Assembly: GCA_965243165.1 (NCBI GenBank)
Contig: OZ251535.1
Coordinates: 1,178,001 to 1,242,000 of the forward strand
Direction: 5' to 3'
Length of the DNA: 64,000 nt
DNA from: CATQHD01 sp965243165
Lineage (GTDB): Bacteria > Actinomycetota > Acidimicrobiia > Spongiisociales > Spongiisociaceae
Shown: positions 60,905 to 64,000 of the stretch, in pieces
Layout: each line of letters begins with the position of its first letter
Position numbering within the stretch: the first letter of the stretch is position 1
Notes under the pieces: model-generated
What the model was told of the DNA's origin: nothing
The model's database searches: none
Seen by the model: the letters and a program-made list of their open reading frames with translations, nothing else
Made by a program: the position numbers and the translations under genes

Positions 60905-60926
60905 AATGTAAACCGAGGGTGTGACA
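60905..60926 (-). promoter_or_regulatory. PafBC/RecA-NDp-like promoter of methyltransferase trio
   Basis: Minus strand: ATGTCACAC, eight bases, TACATT (60910 down to 60905). Same spacing as the other sites. AAGGAG lies between it and ATG 60865. Confidence 0.6.
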
Positions 60927-60928
60927 TT

Positions 60929-61957
60929 CTACGGGCCGGGCTGCGGCCGGGGGGCGATCCCGTGGCCCTCCGCTTTGGCCGACCGGCCCATCAGCTCGGC
61001 CAGCGCCGTCGGCACCGTTTCCCCCTCGTAGAGGATGCGCCCCACCGCCTCGGCGATGGGCATCTCCACGCCGAGCCGGGAGGCCAGGTCGAGCACCGCT
61101 CTGGTCGTTTTCACCCCCTCCGCCACCATGTTGGTCTCCGCCAGGATCTCGTCGATCCGCCCCCCCTCGCCGAGGCGGCGCCCCACCCGGTTGTTGCGGC
61201 TGCGGGGGCTGCCGCAGGTGGCGATCAGGTCGCCCACCCCCGCCAGCCCTCCGAACGTCAGGGCCTGCCCGCCCATGGCGATGCCCAGGCGGGTGATCTC
61301 GGCCAGCCCCCTCGTTATCAGGGCGGCCAGGGTGTTCATCCCGAAACCCAGCCCGGCGGCGGCCCCCGCCGCGATGGCCATGACGTTCTTGGCGGCGCCC
61401 GCCGCCTCCACCCCGATCACGTCCGGGTTGGTGTAGACCCTCAGCCTCGGAGAAGCGAACAGGCGCTGGATCCGGCGGGCGGCCTCCCGATCCCCGACGG
61501 CTATCACGGCGGCGGCCGGCTGCCCCTCCATGATCTCGACCGCCAGGTTGGGGCCGGACAGCGCGCCCGCCGCGCCCGGGTCGTGCCCCCCCAGCACCTC
61601 CAGGGTCACCTGCGACATGCGCAGGCCGGTGCCCTCCTCGATGCCTTTGGCCAGGCTGATGACCGGCGTCGACGGGCTGATCAGCCCCTGCGCCTGCTCC
61701 AAGACCGCTCGGTATCCGTGGGAGGGCACGGCCACCATCACCAGGCCCGCGCCCTCCAGCGCCTCCTCCAGCCGGGATGAGGCCGTAATCCCCTCCGGCA
61801 GGGTGAAACCCGGCAGGTAGTCAGGGTTCTCGCGGCCGGCGTTGATCATCCCGGCCAACTCCGCCCGCCGCGCCCACAGCGACACCTCGGCCCCGGCCGA
61901 AGCCAGGCACGCGATGGCCGTACCCCAAGAACCCGCGCCGATCACCGCCGCCCGCAT
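60929..61957 (-). CDS. gpsA: Glycerol-3-phosphate dehydrogenase [NAD(P)+]
   Basis: 342 aa from ATG 61957. Makes sn-glycerol 3-phosphate for phospholipids. GAGSWGTAIACLASAGA binds NAD(P). SLAKGIEE, SGPNLAVEI and the catalytic-Lys segment AGAAKNVMAIAAG follow, then the C-terminal GLAGVGDLIATC. Seven more in-frame residues exist from GTG 61978; I use the ATG because the Rossmann strand starts right after it. Confidence 0.94.
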   Translation of the reverse strand: MRAAVIGAGSWGTAIACLASAGAEVSLWARRAELAGMINAGRENPDYLPGFTLPEGITASSRLEEALEGAGLVMVAVPSHGYRAVLEQAQGLISPSTPVISLAKGIEEGTGLRMSQVTLEVLGGHDPGAAGALSGPNLAVEIMEGQPAAAVIAVGDREAARRIQRLFASPRLRVYTNPDVIGVEAAGAAKNVMAIAAGAAAGLGFGMNTLAALITRGLAEITRLGIAMGGQALTFGGLAGVGDLIATCGSPRSRNNRVGRRLGEGGRIDEILAETNMVAEGVKTTRAVLDLASRLGVEMPIAEAVGRILYEGETVPTALAELMGRSAKAEGHGIAPRPQPGP

Positions 61958-62261
61958 AGGAGGATCGTAGGACATCACGTCCGCCGGCGCTGCGGGACCG
62001 CGAAAAGACGCCGGCGGCGTCGGGGGAGGGCAACCCGGCGAAGCCGGGGCGGGGGCGCAGTTTTCGCGATTTCGGGTGCGGCGGCGGGGAGCCGAAGACC
62101 TTCGAACAGGAGGGGTTCAGGGGAGGGGCGGTCAGGCGGCCGGGGCGTTCGGCGGTGTCGGCGGATTGGGCGCGGCCGGCGGGGTGCTTCATCGGTTGGG
62201 GCCTTCCGGCGGCGGCCGGCCGGCGGGGGAAAGGCGCCCTTCGGCTATCCTGGCAGCCCCC
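61958..62261. other. Intergenic region between divergent gpsA and ychF
   Basis: Holds the third GC-palindrome repeat (61990-62075). TATCCT at 62246-62251 lies ten bases before the ychF ATG and is its likely -10 box. No gene is seen. Confidence 0.5.
61990..62075. repeat. GC-palindrome repeat with CGCGAAAA ends, copy 3
   Basis: ACCCGGCGAAGCCGGGGCGG in the centre, as in the copies at 1845 and 7070. Here both flanks are kept: CGCGAAAA near 61991 and its reverse complement TTTTCGCG near 62062, so the whole unit can fold into one long hairpin. Confidence 0.65.
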
Positions 62262-63332
62262 ATGGTACGAGTCGGCCTCCACGGTTTCCCAAACTCCGGG
62301 AAGACCACCTTTTTCAACGCCCTGACCGGCTTGAACGCCCCCGCCGCCCCCCACCCCTACACCACCGCCTCCCCCAACCTGGGCGTTCTCGAAGTCCCCG
62401 ATCCCATGCTCGAGCAGGCGGCGGCGCTGGAACGGTCGCGCAAGGTCACCCCGGCCGCGGTCGAGCTGGTCGACCATCCGGCGGTCAGGCCCGGATCGGG
62501 CCGGGGGGCGGGCTGGGGCAAGGGCATGGATGCGATGGTGATGGTGCTGCGGGGCCACCGCTCCGAGCTGGCGCCCGCCGCCTCGAACGGCGACCCGGCC
62601 GACTTCGCATCCCAGGCCGAGGATCTGCAGATGGAGGCGGCCCTGGCCGACTTCGAGGTGTTCGACCGGCGGCGGGAGCGGATCGTCAAGGAAGCCTCCG
62701 CCGACCCGGCTCTGCGCCCCGCCGCCGAAGCGGTCGCCCGGGCCGCCGGCCTGCTGGCGGAGGGAACCCCCCTGCGCGCCCGTTCCTGGTCCGAGCCGGA
62801 GCTCAGTGTTTTCCGGGACATGGACCCCCTCACCCTGCTGCCCTGCATCTGGGCGGTCAACACCGCCGAGGACGAAGCCGGCCCCGCCGCCCCGGCCTCC
62901 CGCCTGCGGGAAACGGTCCATCCGGGCGATCCGGTGCTGGCCGCCCCCGCTCTCTTGGAGGAGGAGCTGTCGCGCCTCGCCCCCGCCGAGCGGGAAGAGA
63001 TGCGCGAAGGGCTGGGTTTGGGGGGCGGGGCGGCCGCCGCTCTGATCAAGGCCGTCTACCGGTCGTTGGGGTTGATCACCTTCTACACCCTCAACTCCAA
63101 GGAGAGCCGGGCGTGGGCCGTTCCCGGCGGCGCCACCGCCCGCAGAGCCGCCGGCAAGGTTCACTCCGACTTGGAGAGGGGGTTCATCCGGGCCGAGGCC
63201 GCCCCCGTCGGCGAAGTCGTCCGCCTCGGCGGGTGGGCGGCCGCCCGGGCCGCCGGGGGCGCCGTCAGGGTGGAGGGCAAGGACTATCAGGTGCAGGACG
63301 GAGACGTCCTCCTGATCAGGTTCTCGGTGTGA
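62262..63332 (+). CDS. ychF: Redox-regulated ATPase YchF (Obg family)
   Basis: 356 aa. The P-loop is GFPNSGKTTFFNALT, where most YchF proteins have NVGKST. A helical domain (about 130-190) and the C-terminal TGS domain (about 270-356; LGLITFYTLNSKESRAWAVP, DYQVQDGDVLLIRFSV) complete the family layout. YchF binds ATP rather than GTP and associates with ribosomes. TATCCT sits ten bases before ATG 62262. Its stop overlaps the next start (GTGA). Confidence 0.9.
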   Translation: MVRVGLHGFPNSGKTTFFNALTGLNAPAAPHPYTTASPNLGVLEVPDPMLEQAAALERSRKVTPAAVELVDHPAVRPGSGRGAGWGKGMDAMVMVLRGHRSELAPAASNGDPADFASQAEDLQMEAALADFEVFDRRRERIVKEASADPALRPAAEAVARAAGLLAEGTPLRARSWSEPELSVFRDMDPLTLLPCIWAVNTAEDEAGPAAPASRLRETVHPGDPVLAAPALLEEELSRLAPAEREEMREGLGLGGGAAAALIKAVYRSLGLITFYTLNSKESRAWAVPGGATARRAAGKVHSDLERGFIRAEAAPVGEVVRLGGWAAARAAGGAVRVEGKDYQVQDGDVLLIRFSV

Positions 63333-64000
63333 ACGGCGCGGGGGCTCCGCCCGCCGGCGGCCGTCCGGCCCGGCCCACGCCCGTCGGGCTGTTCCTGACC
63401 GCCCTGCGCGGCTTCGCCATCGGCTCCGCCATTCTGATACCGGGGGTGTCGGGCGGCACGGTGGCGCTGGTGTCCGGCATCTACCTCCGCCTGCTGGCCG
63501 CCATCGGGGGCGCTTCGGCGGCGTTTTCCCGGTTGCTCAGGGGCAACTTCCGCGGGTCGGTCGAGGCCGCTCGGCAGACCGACTGGTGGTTCCTGGCAAC
63601 GGTGGTGGGTTCGGCGGCGTTGGCGCTGCTGTCCCTGGCCGGGGTGGTGGGGAGCCTGCTGCGCAACTACCCGATCGGCACCGCCGCCGTGTTCTTCGGC
63701 CTGATCGCCGGGTCGGTGGCGGCGGCCTGGCGGATCATGCGCGCCCCCTCCGCCGTCCACGCCGCCTCCGCCGTTGCGTTGGGCGCGGCGGCCTTCTACC
63801 TGTTCGGCTTCCGGTCGACGGCGGTGGTGGACGACCCCGCCTGGTTCGTCTTCCTGGGCGCCGGCGTCATGGCCGTCTGCGCCTTCATCCTGCCGGGCAT
63901 CAGCGGGTCGTTCCTGCTGCTGGCGGTCGGCATGTACCAGAACGTACTGGCCGCCATCGACGCGATACACCTGCCCACCCTGGCCGTCTACTACGGCGGA
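63329..64000 (+). CDS. DUF368 membrane protein (polyprenyl-phosphate translocase family), partial
   Basis: 224 residues visible; the gene runs off the window. Two pore-like repeats, GSAILIPGVSGGTVALVSGIY and AFILPGISGSFLLLAVGMY, are diagnostic for DUF368 (PopT), which returns undecaprenyl phosphate across the membrane. GTG 63329 overlaps the ychF stop. Confidence 0.88.
   Translation, partial: MNGAGAPPAGGRPARPTPVGLFLTALRGFAIGSAILIPGVSGGTVALVSGIYLRLLAAIGGASAAFSRLLRGNFRGSVEAARQTDWWFLATVVGSAALALLSLAGVVGSLLRNYPIGTAAVFFGLIAGSVAAAWRIMRAPSAVHAASAVALGAAAFYLFGFRSTAVVDDPAWFVFLGAGVMAVCAFILPGISGSFLLLAVGMYQNVLAAIDAIHLPTLAVYYGG

Noticed and set aside
1..64000. CRISPR arrays, prophage genes and insertion-sequence transposases
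   Set aside because: I saw no regularly spaced direct repeats with unique spacers, no phage structural genes and no transposase motifs.

Overview
The window is about 70% GC, densely coded, and looks like a chromosome segment of a deep-branching actinobacterium, most like Acidimicrobiia. Markers for this are a Bpa-type proteasome activator, a mycobacterial-type SerC, a eukaryotic-type GlyRS, and the order phoH-PgpH-ybeY-corC-era, then recO-uppS-glyS, then dnaG-rpoD. Many genes have a TAnnnT box only 6-11 nt before the start codon, so leaderless mRNAs seem common. The lineage is inferred from gene content, not from a phylogeny.

Layout. 0.3-4.5 kb: proteasome activator, TauE/SafE permease, a PrdB/GrdB-like protein with an in-frame UGA (predicted selenocysteine), glutaredoxin, MenB. 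4.5-12.2 kb: a catabolic island with two creatinase-like M24 hydrolases, a Gal80-like Gfo/Idh protein, an SDR epimerase, an isochorismatase-family hydrolase and a zinc alcohol dehydrogenase, then a VapBC pair. 12.2-18.3 kb: DegT aminotransferase, glycosidase-like protein, EamA exporter, NfeD plus SPFH protein. 18.5-19.9 kb: a lower-GC DNA methyltransferase-HNH fusion. 20.2-35.7 kb: the housekeeping block (phoH to pyk, with tRNA-Asn). 35.7-48.4 kb: VanW protein, a three-subunit molybdenum hydroxylase, HicB-like protein, two aminotransferases, CoxG, an MFS transporter and a secreted sugar dehydrogenase.

48.4-60.9 kb is a DNA-processing/defence island: a type IIG-like restriction-methylation protein, then NurA, HerA, Mre11/SbcD and Rad50/SbcC (an archaeal-type end-resection set in one run). 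It is followed on the other strand by a translationally coupled trio: methyltransferase-HNH, NIPSNAP-like protein, and a nucleotidyltransferase-HEPN single-chain protein. 60.9-64 kb returns to housekeeping genes (gpsA, ychF, and a DUF368 translocase cut by the window edge).

Two observations stand out. First, the PrdB-like gene reads through UGA in a U-P-V-C motif and has a bacterial-SECIS-like hairpin at the right distance. Second, a motif TGTC(A/G)-N3-N8-TAnnnT, which matches the actinobacterial RecA-NDp/PafBC DNA-damage promoter (TTGTCRGTG-N8-TAnnnT), occurs before recO, nurA, the type IIG-like gene, both methyltransferase-HNH genes and vanW. All the accessory DNA-processing genes of the window may therefore form one LexA-independent damage regulon. 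Several intergenic repeat families also occur, including an inverted pair about 16.3 kb apart and a GC palindrome that follows two orphan copies of the damage-type promoter.
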